This document shows, in pieces, positions 1-10,721 of a DNA stretch of 39,563 nt; position 1 is the stretch's first letter, and every line of letters starts with the position of its first letter. Location of the stretch: contig JAQGAU010000117.1 of NCBI GenBank assembly GCA_034698045.1, positions 1-39,563 of the forward strand, given 5' to 3'. Under the pieces are notes generated by a model. The model was not told where the DNA came from and did no database searches. It was given only the letters and a program-made list of their open reading frames with translations. Both the position numbers and the translations under genes were made by a program. The DNA comes from Paramacrobiotus richtersi (Eukaryota; Tardigrada; Eutardigrada; Parachela; Macrobiotidae).

Positions 1-930
1 ATAATCTGATATTTTGATATTTTGATATTTTGATATTTTGATATTTTGATATTTTGATATTTTGATAATCTGATATTCTGATATTTTGATAGTCTGATAT
101 TTTGATATTTTGATATTTTGATAATCTGATATTCTGATATTTTGATATTTTGATCATCTGATATTTTGATAATCTGATATTTTGATATTTTGATATTTTG
201 ATATTTTGATATTTTGATATTTTGATATTTTGATAATCTGATATTCTGATATTTTGATAGTCTGATATTTTGATATTTTGATCATCTGATATTTTGATAA
301 TCAGGTAATCAGATAATCTGATATTTGGATAATCTGATATTTTGATAATCTGATGTTTTGATATTTTGATGATCTGATAATCTGATACTTTGATATTTTG
401 ATAATCTGATATTTTGATAATCTGATAATGTGATAATCTGTTAATCTGATATTTTGATATTTTGATAATCTAATATTTTGATATTTTGATATTTTGATAA
501 TCTGATATTTTGATAATCAGATAATCTGATATTTTGATAATCTGATATTTTGATATTTTGATAACCTGATAATCTGATATTTTGATATTTTGATAATCTG
601 ATAATTTGATATTTTGATAATCTGATACTTTGATATTTTGATAATCTGATATTTTGATAATCTGATAATGTGATAATCTGTTAATCTGATATTTTGATAT
701 TTTGATAATCTAATATTTTGATATTTTGATATTTTGATAATCTGATATTTTGATAATCAGATAATCTGATATTTTGATAATCTGATATTTTGATATTTTG
801 ATAACCTGATAATCTGATATTTTGATATTTTGATAATCTGATAATTTGATATTTTGATAATCTGATAATCTGATATTTTGATAATCTGATATTTTGGTAA
901 TCTGATATTTCGACAATCTGATATTGTCTG
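1..930. repeat. 8-bp-unit minisatellite (GATATTTT / GATAATCT) with 240-bp higher-order repeat
   Basis: The whole stretch is built from 8-base units, mainly GATATTTT and GATAATCT with variants such as GATATTCT, GATAGTCT, GATCATCT and GATAACCT. Almost every unit keeps GAT at its start. Above the 8-bp level, bases 375-627 recur without a mismatch at 615-867, a shift of exactly 240 bp (30 units), and 61-112 recurs at 229-280 (168 bp, 21 units). The array begins before the window. It stops abruptly at about 925-930, inside an F-box-family reading frame, so it is either the breakpoint or the cause of that gene's truncation. One minus-strand frame stays open through the last 220 bases of the array, giving a low-complexity peptide that should not be read as protein. 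Confidence 0.95.
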
Positions 931-1357
931 CCATATAAACGTTGACGAATCCTAGGTGAAAGGGCATACGGCCGACATTATCGATCGGTTGCATCGAGTA
1001 AACACTGACTGCTGGAAACCATTTCCACGCATCGACCGGTTTGAGCTGTAGCAGCACTTCCACGGGTTCGTTCATTCCGGGGTTTGCACAAAGTTCAACA
1101 CGAGATGAACCGCGATAAGTCTTGCCAAATGGCACAAAACCTAACGGTTTTCCGTTGCAAAAATCAACGAGTAGGCCATTGTTTTCCTTTGCAACTGCCC
1201 GTGCATATTGCAAAAGTCCGTCGTCTCCCCGAACAGAAACAGCGCTTCGAGTGAAGACGGACGAACGAAGCCCAAAAGGCATCCCTGAATGCTTGATACT
1301 AACGGCCGCTGGACGAGTACCGGCTGCAACATCTGTGATCTGAGCAACCGTTGTCAC
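931..1357 (-). pseudogene. Truncated F-box-family module B1
   Basis: The minus-strand frame carries the family's first domain and then runs into the minisatellite. It contains SAVSVRGDDGLLQY, GLLVDFCNGKPL and MNEPVEVLLQLK, closely matching the module at 18338-19275 (NAVAVRGDDGLL, GLLVDFCNGRPL, MNEPMEVLLQLK). The F-box and C-terminal parts present in that relative are missing here. The frame lacks an ATG at the expected N-terminus; its first in-frame Met lies inside the domain. Just upstream (1358-1362) is a good acceptor, TTTTTGACAG, so this is probably a downstream exon rather than an independent gene. A donor-like GAT|GTGAGA at 1423 would give a 66-nt intron joining it to the A1 gene in phase 0. 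Biochemical role unknown; related full copies suggest a substrate-adaptor-type protein. Confidence 0.6.
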
Positions 1358-1510
1358 CTGTCAAAAAGACAGAAACCAATTAAGTTCAGTATTTATGGAC
1401 CTTTCTGCTGTTTGTAGTCTCACATCAGTAGAGCAGTTTACCCCACATTCAGCAATTTGTGTGCGGATCCAGTCCTTAAAATGATTGTCCGCGAAATCGT
1501 AGTCGAAACA

Positions 1511-2956
1511 TTACTGGCCGGAAAGGGATCTAGCGAATCGTCCAGCAAACCCGGGTTCGCTCACATCAATCCACTTGTCTTGGAAGGTCGGTTTGTAAGT
1601 CAGGATGCGTTGAAGCCCCGAGAATTCCAGCCGTTCATCAAACAACCTAATAAACCGGCATGTGGGGGCGAAGATAGCCAAGGCACGTGTGAGAAGCGTC
1701 AATGTGTCGCAAAAGTCTTTGGACCATCTCGCACTGATAAGCACTCCTCGAAGTCCAACCGCGATTAGCCGATGGTATCCGTACTCATTCGTTATTCGCC
1801 GAAGAAGTAGCGCTAACTCCCGAATGGCACCGCATTGTGCTGCACACCGCCAGCTGACATGCAAAACCATAACCCGTGTTTTTATATTCCACAGAATATG
1901 CCAATAATGAGGCTCGCTGTACGGATAATTTAAATTCACGATCGCCGTGGCAGTCTTCGTTATGACCCTGTCCCATAAGGTGCACAGTCCACGCAGTCTA
2001 GCTTTTTCTTCTGTGAATAAACACTCAAACGCTTCCGCCAGTAATGGACTCGGAAGATGATTCACATTGTAGTCTAACGGCAGTGGATAATGCACAATAT
2101 AGTCCACTGAATCGGTGCTGCCGAGCGCGGATTGTACCAGCTCGGATTCACACGGTCGGAGTCGGATCTGCTGGCCAGGAACAATCGAAATAACTGTCTG
2201 TCCGGTCGGAATAACCACGGCAATTCGGCCGAAGTATCCTTTCTCAAAATCAGCTGTGATCAGCGTTCCGGGATGCCATTTCCACGGATCGTCAAACTTT
2301 AACTGCAGCAAAACCTCCACGTCATCGTTCTTCTTTAGGACAGTGCTAATTTTCCCGTCCCATTTACGACGCCTGTGGGATGATCTGTCCCATGCGGTGA
2401 ATCCAAGGTTCAAACTGAAAACCGTTCCAAAAGGGACGATCCGCATCCGGTTTGGCCCGCATTTGAAATCGACAAGGAACCCGTCCGCTTCTTTTCGAAT
2501 GAGCAGTCCATAGTGCAATAAACCGTCGCTTCCTCGAACTGACACTGCTTTATCATGCTGTACTCTCCCGGGAAAGGCTGTTGGCAATAATTGGTCCGGC
2601 TTGTTCATTACTGGCACCACGATTCGCCTATCCTCACAAGTAATTAAATACATAGTCAAGGCGACAAGTAAATGAACACGGACAGATATTATAAACTAAC
2701 AATTGCATATTCTCCTAAGATACCTTGCGTACCTGTCTGGATCGTCTCGTGCACCGGCTTGATCGGAACTACACGCGTCGTTTTCATGGGAGTGCCGTTG
2801 CCGTTTGTTAAGAGGACCAGAACGATGAAGGTCGACGGAGGAATCCTCCGGAGCCTGCGAAACACTCCTCTTTCGTGGCTTGCACGCAGTGCTGGTCTCG
2901 CGTTCATCGTTGCCGTCGGAGTGGGACTGGGAGTCTTCATTACCGAAAACAGACAT
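1511..2956 (-). CDS. F-box-like family protein A1, two exons
   Basis: Exon 1 (2956 to 2733) starts at ATG and encodes a hydrophilic, Ser-rich segment with basic clusters (KPRKR, NKRQR) that could be nuclear localisation signals. A 105-nt GT-AG intron (2732-2628) is phase 2 on both sides. Exon 2 (2627 to 1511) has the conserved module AVSVRGSDGLLHYGLL, GFLVDF and VEVLLQLK, then WKWHPGTLITADF. An F-box-like segment follows at about residues 266-298 (LPSPLLAEAFECLF...RLRGLCTLWDRV), and then a C-terminal part. The spliced product is about 446 aa. F-box proteins usually link substrates to SCF ubiquitin ligases; that role is inferred from the motif only. The closest relative is the A2 copy at 19577-20835. 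A TAA at 1511-1513 cuts the C-terminus: the next 30 or so codons (for example DWIRTQIAE) match A2 in the same frame. The first exon is supported by an upstream TATA box. Confidence 0.65.
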
Positions 2957-3000
2957 TCTGGGTTTCCTAGTCTGTCAGAGACTCAGAGCAACACTTTCTA

Positions 3001-3008
3001 TATTTATA
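3001..3008 (-). promoter_or_regulatory. TATA box of A1
   Basis: TATAAATA on the minus strand lies about 45 bases before the exon-1 ATG at 2956. That leaves room for a start site about 30 bases downstream and a short leader. The spacing fits a TATA-driven pol II promoter. No initiator motif was assigned with confidence. Confidence 0.45.
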
Positions 3009-4032
3009 CCAAAAAGTCACTGCTGTTTGCAAGTTATACCAAAGGAAACTTTGACAGTAAGCAGAAATATAGGCAAAAGCACATTTTTAGTTGCTGGATT
3101 TGAAAAGTACAGTTTGATAAAATATCAGTGCACAATATTCTGAATGCCTTGAAATGACGGGAGAGCGATGCTTCTGTTAAATTTATTGATCTATAGAAAG
3201 AACGTGCATGCGAGGCTGGGCGGGCCGCTGGAGTGCCGATTGTTGTCTGTTAACTGTGATTGGTGTACGCATACGTTTTGAACGTTTTGAAAGCTAGTAC
3301 GGCAGTTTTGTTTTTAAATCAACAGCCGAGTTATTGACCTAGCATGGGTTTGCATGAATGGGCGGCAGCACGGATGCCTCGTCTGTGATGGGTGGAGCCA
3401 AGCCTGCCACTAAAAGAACCTGTATCGGCGTGAATGCGGTGACGGCCGACTGCATTGTAAACGTCTATAAGCAGACAGTGGTGTAGAAGCGTTGGAAATA
3501 TGGGGGTACTGTAAGTTTTCGCTAAACTGTACGGTACACGTCTTTTCCGTCGCTAAACGTTACATATGTAGTTCAAAATACTCTATACATCAATTATTCC
3601 GGTGGTTAGAGGATTGGTATGTAATAGTATAGGCCAATCATAGTTGTCACAAGGCATGAACTGAATGACAAATTAAAACTGACTACTTTTTCCATGAAGG
3701 GATTAGCCAAACCTAACGATCCTTAACTGATTCTTAACTACTCCTTAACATTAACTCCTTAACTGCTTCATCTGTGTCTTTGAATGGTAAACCTGGAACT
3801 ATCGAGACTGTCTGCTACTGTAAGTTTTGCTGCCCTACTAATTATTGTGGGAGAAACTTTGCACACTTTGTTGTTATTCCATCGGTTGTTTATCACATTG
3901 ATCAGCGAGACACCGATCAGTTTTAATTATGGATAATGCATGATTTTAATTCCGCACTAGTTAGTCTTGCGCAGAGTAACATTTACGTAACACAGAGTAA
4001 CACAGAGTAACGCAGTGTAACACATTATAGTT
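3009..4032. other. Gene-free spacer with two simple-sequence patches
   Basis: I see no convincing gene here. Bases 3721-3766 are a degenerate CTTAACT-type repeat. Bases 3971-4023 repeat an ACAGAGTAAC-like 10-mer about five times, directly upstream of the LINE fragment. Confidence 0.5.
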
Positions 4033-5370
4033 GTTACCCGTGCTCAAAGAGCATAACATCTCGTCTCAAAACCAGTCGGGGTTCCGCGCCGGTCATTCAT
4101 GCGAAACACTTCTGTTGAAAACGACCGAAAAATGGAGAAAGACCATGGACAGCGGATCAGTAACTGCGGGTATGCTTCTTGGATATGAAGAAAGCATTTG
4201 ACAGCGTTTCGCATGCGAAACTGTTAAACAAACTTCGAACGTTGGGAATGCGCGGCTGTGTGTTGAAATGGGTATTCAGCTATCTTACGGGACGAACACA
4301 AAGGGTGCGAGATGGAAAGCGAACATCGGACTGGCTTCCATTAACACCAGGAGTACCACAAGGTACAGTGTTGGGGCCGGTTCTGTTCACCATTTATATC
4401 AACGACGTGCTAGTGAACACACTAGGGACCTATGACATCGACTGCTTCGCTGACGACACTGTTGTTTACGCAACCGGAAAAACGAAGCACGAAGCGGTGA
4501 AAAAGATCAACGAAGCCCTTTAGCATGTTGGACGTATTTTACGCGAAAATGTACTACATGTAAATCCGAAGAAATGCCAAGCCATGTACCTTTCTACCTA
4601 CCGCAATGTACAGACAGAACCAGCAATTTCAGTTAATGGTGAAAGCGTGAAATCGAAAAGTCTGTGCGGTATCTGGGGATACAAATCGACAAACATCTGA
4701 AATGGACGGGTCAATTCAGAAATGTTCTGCGAAAGGGGAACTTCGGGATTGCCATGATCGACCGGGCGAAGAAAAGGCTGAGTTTGTCACAACGCAAGGG
4801 TCTTTTTCACGCTTGTTTTGGTACACATCTGGTGAACTGTTCATCAGTATGGTCCACGGCGTCTTTGACTCAGCGTTATAAACTTGCCAGTCTACAGTGT
4901 AAAGCTTTGCGTGCTATCACTGACTACAAGCAGCCTGTTACACCGGAACTGTATCAGCAGTTGGGCATTTTGCCTATTTTCGACCGATGGCGGCAGGGCG
5001 ACGCGGTGTGGCTATTCAAATTCTGGAACAAGAACGCCTTCCCCATTTCAGAATACCTACTAGACATGGTCAAATTTACGGACAACACGACGCACTACAA
5101 CTTGCGACGACCAACGAGAATCAACGCGATGGCGAAGAAGAAAATCGGCGAATCTACGATGAAGATGCGCCTAAAACATCTGCCAGACAAAATTCTGAAG
5201 TTTAACGAAAAGATTCTCTCCGCTGGATCTGTGAACGTTTTCAAGTTTGTGCTCAGAACAGTTGATCTGACGTAGTGTCAATTTTTTTTTACGCTAGCCT
5301 TGGTTGCGACCAGACTTGAAGTCCCAAATGGGTTGTCTGCTCTTGTGTTGTAATAATGATAATAATTACG
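4033..5370 (+). mobile_element. 5'-truncated non-LTR retrotransposon (Jockey/CR1-like), reverse transcriptase region
   Basis: Reverse-transcriptase motifs run in order on the plus strand: QSGFRAGHSCETLL, LDMKKAFDSVSHAKLL, LTPGVPQGTVLGPVLF, then the catalytic FADD box (CFADDTVVYA) and the RYLGIQID thumb motif. A C-terminal segment ends at the TAG near 5275. The element has decayed: there is a frameshift just before LDMKKAF (about 4170-4180), a TAG after NEAL (4521-4523), and another frameshift near 4645. The endonuclease and ORF1 parts are absent. After the stop come a T-run and a TAATAATGATAATAATTA tail at about 5349-5370, which resembles the short-repeat 3' ends of CR1/I/Jockey elements. The clade call is by motif style only. 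Confidence 0.85.
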
Positions 5371-5586
5371 CAGAAGTATAAAATAAATTGTGGTATCGGC
5401 TCGGTAATCCCAAACACATGTCATACACCGTTCACGCGGAACCATAAAGCTCTGTTCTGTACGCGATCATTCTGCGACGCCTACTGCTTAATTTCTTGAG
5501 TTTTAATAAGAGTACTGCACAACCGCGATATGTTTTCCATCAGCGGTTCACCGTAACTCGGTATTCATTTTGTGAATCTGGCAACA

Positions 5587-5667
5587 GAACATTAACCGAA
5601 TTTCCGCAGCAGGCTTGCAGTTGGGTTACGTGTTGTAATCCGAAATACAGCCCTATACGAAAAAGAT
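5587..5667 (+). repeat. Dispersed repeat, copy 1
   Basis: Shares ACCGAATTTCCG, GTAATCCGAAAT and CAGCCC.TACG blocks, in the same order and orientation, with 6091-6172, about 505 bases downstream. A shorter related piece (CCCAGTACAGAAACAACC) lies at 13326-13343. Origin unknown; probably a decayed mobile element. Confidence 0.6.
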
Positions 5668-6090
5668 GCCCGTATCGGTTCAAGCCCCAGAACATTTGTC
5701 ACTCGGACGTGGACAAGTTGCGGGCCGTGCGGCAATGCCTCTTCACTGACTCGTAAGCAGAAAGAAGTTAGCGGTTAGTTGTCGGCTTGTCCAAAGAAAC
5801 AAGCTCAAACGACAGACTGTAGATGAATGACCTTTCGCAGATTATCAATGTATACGTTTTTTTACATGTCACAGAAAGAACCAGAACATGAATGTAGGCC
5901 CAAAAACCAGTGGCACTTCTGTTTATAAAGTCAAATGATCTCATTTACGGTATAAGGTCAAATGTTCCCCGTTGTGGACTTCATGCATCGATCATCGGAA
6001 CGCAGAATGGCAACACCAATGGATATATCTGTAGTGTATACGGCATAGTTGGTGGCGCTGTGTTTCGGCTCGCACAACTACGTATTTATT

Positions 6091-6172
6091 AGAACACTAA
6101 CCGAATTTCCGTAACAGGCAGGCAAATGGTTTACCCGACGTAATCCGAAATGCAGCCCAGTACGGAAACAAG
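6091..6172 (+). repeat. Dispersed repeat, copy 2
   Basis: Partner of 5587-5667, with the same blocks in the same order and a few short indels. It reads on into CAGCCCAGTACGGAAACAAG, which links it to the piece at 13326. Confidence 0.6.
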
Positions 6173-7564
6173 CCAGTTCACTGCATTGTACGGTACTATT
6201 GCAGTAAAAACATTTACGTTTAAATACAAGACGCAGTCATCATGTACGAGATACTGAGTTGCGTCTAGCTGTACTAGAAAATTTTATTGAAACTATTTCG
6301 ACCCCTGTTTCGTTGAACTGTTTTCTCGGCATGATCCTGTCCGCAGACTGAACTGGGCGCGGCAAAGGCGGAAAAAGACTACTTTCCGAAGTGGGTTCAT
6401 TTTCTTGGCATGAGAGTCCAAGCCTGCATGTCCGGAAGATCATGGAATACGGGTGTCCGGTACATGTTCGTTAAGGTGTTCTCGTCCGCTCACGTAGATT
6501 AAGTTCCATGTGGACGATTAAAATCGACCGACGCTTATTTTACCACAATTTCAGCAGCACCATCGGAGTCCACTGGGATAACCAGGCCTCACAGAGGGCA
6601 ATAGACATCATTCATTTTACCGACAGCCATAATAGCTGTGGATAATTCCGAAGATGTTAACTTGTGTGCTCACTCTGCTGTACATGGACGGCATGACTTA
6701 CCATTACGCGATCTAGTGTCAATATTAAATTAGTTTTTTCAGCAATATAGGTTTTGGTTAGGATTCATCGCATTCATCGATTCCATCACATCTGCCGGAC
6801 AGGAAGTTGTCTAACAGTTGTAGACGATTCCGTCAGCGCACGAATTACTATTAATAATATTTACTATTAACACTAGTTATTGATTAATCGTGTTATATCC
6901 AAAAATGCTCGTCAATGATGATATCGAAAGTGAAGCCAGCGAAGGTCAGTAGTCCAGCTAATCATACGGAAATGCCAATGGTAAACCCAATGCACCCGCG
7001 AATGACTGCTTATAGATCCTTATGTTTTATTAATCCAGGGAGAACTATGGACCAACAAATTTCATAAGAAGACATGTCTCTTTCAAAGACTCGAACTCAA
7101 TGAACAAGAACTTTGCTGCAAAAATAAGAAATCCCTTGCATGGATAGATAATGGTACTTATACATCTGTACCAAATTACTTCGCAGTACGGGTTACATAG
7201 TTATACCATTACCTTTATTTACAGGCTCTAACAATGCTGTCAATCTAGCAGAGAAGCTCATCACTATGAATTATATCGACGAATACGAGTTTCCAAAATA
7301 TGTGCCTTTCAGCCCATAAATCATGAATTTCGAGTACAAGAAACCCTGAGGCGATAGCCGATAGCGTTTCTTGTATGTACATACTGCGCGTTTCCATTTC
7401 GGCCAAGTCACAGATCAAAAGTACTGGAAGCGTTACATAATTGACAGAGGCTTTCAAATGAAACAGGATCTGCAAGCGTGCAGTCAACCAGACTGAACTC
7501 AATGAATAACAGATAGGTGTATGTAGCCCCAAGCCAAGGTTACGGAAGTCAAGTCGGAATATCG

Positions 7565-7670
7565 TGCGGAAAGTTATGGGATAGTATGTACCACCTGAAG
7601 AGGCGGCAAAATGTTTTGTACAACGCGCCTTTAGTCTCGTGTATTACTTCGCGCCGTTTTTTTGTAAAAT
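7565..7670 (-). repeat. Dispersed coding-like repeat, copy 1
   Basis: Bases 7565-7670 and 8349-8458 are diverged copies sharing TGCGGAAA.CTATGG, GTATGTACCACC, GCGCCTTTAG.CTC and GCGCCGTTTTTTT. Read on the minus strand, all copies give a related peptide around HETKGAL / YEAKGAW / YETKGAL, so it may descend from a protein-coding exon. No known domain recognised. Confidence 0.55.
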
Positions 7671-8348
7671 TCAAGTCCTCAAGCAAAATTACTGATTTAC
7701 TGGTATTTCAAATTTTCCAAATGTTCATCTAATGCGGCAATGCCCCGATCTGGCCAAGTTATCAAAAACTGTAATCATTAACTATTAAATGCAAATAAAA
7801 TTTTACGTATGCAATGTTCGAAAGATACTGACGAAAACACCCAGTTATGAACTGGAATTTACCGCACCACCCATTTGCGTAACCAACCAATAAAGGTCAC
7901 CTAATCAGTCACCAACAGGTGGAAAACGAAAGTTAATTGTAGCATCTTGCACTACACAATCTCAGACAACAGCCAAGCAGGATTTTGGATTGTATATATA
8001 ATCCATTCCCGATATCGCAACGCTACCATGTAACCCAAACTTATAGCACTTGTAGCTATAACAAACATCTTTCAACATAACTTTCGAGCGGAAAGTCCTC
8101 TTTTTGGAAATCTTGTTCACACGACTGATAACGGCGGTGGTCTGCAGTCTGCATATAACAAGACATACTTCTACATCACACGAAAAGGCATTGCAGCATT
8201 ATTCGTGCAAAAGGGAACAGTCAAAAAATCGAACTTCTGGAGCCAGTGTTGCATAATCTGACGCATAATCTGACCCAAGCGTATGAGGTTTAACATTTTG
8301 CCAAGTTCAAACATTTCGTCACATTTTACGGATTAACCTTACCAATCC

Positions 8349-8458
8349 TGCGGAAAACTATGGAAAGGTATGTACCACCCGAAGAAACAGCAGAATGTTC
8401 GCAGCCAGGCGCCTTTAGCCTCATATATAATTTTGCGCCGTTTTTTTGGGTGTAAAAC
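8349..8458 (-). repeat. Dispersed coding-like repeat, copy 2
   Basis: Same family as 7565-7670 in the same orientation, 784 bases further on. The minus-strand peptide reads YEAKGAWLRTFC, then stops at TAA after a short run. Confidence 0.55.
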
Positions 8459-9411
8459 TAATGTTTTAATTACATAACATACATTTTCCGGGGAAATACT
8501 AAGCACTTTCTCTTAAAGTTTTTAAGTTAATATTTATTGGTATATCACCGTATATGCACTAAGATTAAATGTCTCACATCCGAATCACCGTCTGTCGACA
8601 AACCTACCATGCATGCTAACTTTGCGCGGATCACTGTATCATCGTTAAAGCCAGGTAAATACGGAATTATTTTAAGTATTTATAAAAGTCAATGATTGCA
8701 ACTGGTTAGGAGAAGATCATGAGCAAAGGCGTACTTCGATGGTTTTTACATGATGTGAGGTTCCCGGAAATGGATAGAGGAAAACTTCACTCACACGAAG
8801 AAATTACAGCATTTCTACTATACTTATAGAATTTAAAACATTTTAGTTACAGTTAGTTCAATTACGCCCTAGACATATCACTTTGGATTGGGACACGTTT
8901 TAGATATTCTGTGAATATCTCTGTGAACGTCTTTGTGAATATTTAAAAAGAAGGCCTCAGTGTCACCACAATTAAAGAAAAACCCGCTCGTGGATGGAAA
9001 ACGGCCCTGCAGCAAACCACTTGAAACGCTGGACATATGAAGAAGGATTCATTGAACATGAACCTCACCTTGCTAACGCAGAAGCTGAAATCGAAGACAC
9101 TAATGCCGAGTATCCAGGCAATACTCGCATAAGAGACCCGATCAAAGAGCCAAAAAAATGTGTTATCTCGCATGAAACAGAACCGCCAAAAGCAAAGCAT
9201 AAACCAGCAACGACCTGTGACCTGTGACCGGGGATGTCGTTATGACCCTCTCATGTGGCTGGCTGCCCAGAAAAGACTTCTACGGTCTAACAATGTCCCA
9301 CCCGTATCTAATCTGCCCTTATGGACTTGCAGTAACTCTATGAACAACAACAACACAGTCAGTCAGTGTAATACAAGGTCGCGATACGTGATATAGCTAG
9401 TGTGAAGTTGT
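8459..9411. other. Non-coding stretch
   Basis: No supported gene. A plus-strand frame at 8994-9227 encodes a charged, E/K/P-rich 77-residue peptide starting at ATG, but it has no recognisable domain or splice context. Confidence 0.4.
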
Positions 9412-9795
9412 TTTCACTCATTCGGGCTCCTTAACGGAAGCTCGTTCGACACATTTAAGACTCCGACTGCGTCCAAAGAGGGCAGGGGATCAGGCCTGCT
9501 AAAGTTTGAACCTTCAGCCACGATCTGGCGGTCAGGGCAATTAAGGTACAGAAACTACGTAAACTACAAGAAAATCACGGACTCGGAGGACCAGAAGTCC
9601 GGAAGTTCCGTCTGTTGGATTCCCTTGACGTCGAAGCCTTGGAGATCTTACACTCCACGTGCATGCCTAAAGATCCCGACGAATACAGCACGGCCCAGAT
9701 AATAGCGGTGAAGCTCGGCAAAAGCGAAATTATTCAGCGACCAATGGATACCAGCCGCACCAGAACCACGAAACACCACCAGTATAACGGCTAGG
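9412..9795 (+). other. Overlapping open frames of unknown origin
   Basis: Two plus-strand frames stay open over this GC-richer patch. One runs from about 9415 to 9720 without an ATG. The other, from about 9530 to 9795, contains KFRLLDSLDVEALEIL and MPKDPDEYSTAQII. Either may be the remains of a coding exon upstream of the helicase relic. I recognise no family, and the pair may be chance. Confidence 0.25.
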
Positions 9796-10032
9796 AAGAT
9801 GCCGGATCGTCTGATCGAAGACCAAAACTTTGGCTAATTGTCTGTCCTGAGTTTAGTAGGGGGTTCCCACAGGGGAAGGTGTGATGGCGTGACCTTTACA
9901 TAGCGTATTCACACAGTGTTTAATCGCAATATTAAGAGTCGCGATACGTGAGGAACAGTATCCCGATTTGCTCAGAATGACATATACTTTATTATCTTCT
10001 TTATTGAACGTGAAACGATTGAATACTGGCGT

Positions 10033-10660
10033 TATGGCAGCCATTCACAATTAGTATTAACAGAAATACGAAAGCGAACACTTTCTGTTTCGGACATCAC
10101 ACTTACAAACGAAGAATATGTTCCTATAATTTGTTATTATGTCCACGCAGCACAGGAATGGAATGACAAACGCATTTTTTTGACGGAAACCCAGAAATCT
10201 ACGATTCTACCTAAAGATGTAGAACCGGACGGAAGCCCTATGTCCGCAGTTGACAAAGAACGAGTTACACGATGGTGCACTGAACGAATGCCTGATCAAC
10301 TTAAAATCAAAAAAGCCGCTCTGGTAATGCTTCTTATGAATATTGAAGTTCCAGGCGGACGGCACAATGGAACTCTAGCTATCGGTTTCTAATTTTCTGA
10401 CGAATCATCACAATTAAATCAGTCACTACAAACAAAGTCCTACGTGTTCCCCGATACAAAAACAGCTGCCGGATATTTAATACGTACTCACGTATGTTTA
10501 ATTCGACAACCATTGGCTATCGCGCACAATTTCCTCTGCAGTAGGCGTATAAACTCACAAATTTCAGGGACAAACTCTGGAAAGGCTATAACTGACCCAC
10601 GAGAACCAGTTGGGAAACCGCCCAGTGTTACACTGCCATCTACCGCGTAAGATCTTTAGC
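10033..10660 (+). pseudogene. Pif1/Helitron-type helicase C-terminal relic
   Basis: An open frame to 10392 contains EIRKRTLSVSDITL and then RMPDQLKIKKAALVMLLMNI followed by GGRHNGT. This corresponds to the family segment in which a 'LxLKxGAPVMLLRNL...CNGTRL' motif follows the linker. After a stop and gap, 10555-10620 gives INSQISGTNSGKAITDPREP, matching the INKSQGQT...LREPV motif. A frame change then yields QCYTAIYRV, matching the QLYVALSRV motif VI. The N-terminal Walker A part was not found. Pif1 helicases unwind DNA; Helitron versions drive rolling-circle transposition. This copy has a stop and a frameshift and is surely dead. No Rep domain was seen, so Helitron versus host Pif1 is open. 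Confidence 0.6.
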
Positions 10661-10721
10661 CCGTCCGACTATAAATGGAACAATTGGAACAATAACCAGT
10701 TCAATAATGATAGAACAATGA

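Larger units (their letters stand above)
5371..7564. other. Non-coding stretch with a dispersed repeat pair
   Basis: No supported gene. Only short open frames without recognisable motifs were seen. The stretch contains the 5587/6091 repeat pair described separately. Confidence 0.5.

Noticed and set aside
710-930. Low-complexity peptide extension of B1 (repeats of SDYQNIKI)
   Set aside because: It is only the minisatellite read in one frame.
1-930. CRISPR array
   Set aside because: Units are 8 bp with no unique spacers, and the genome is eukaryotic.
2115-2513. 132-codon plus-strand frame
   Set aside because: Antisense shadow of the conserved A1 module.
2672-3103. 143-codon plus-strand frame
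   Set aside because: It is antisense to A1 exon 1 and its promoter, and has no motif of its own.
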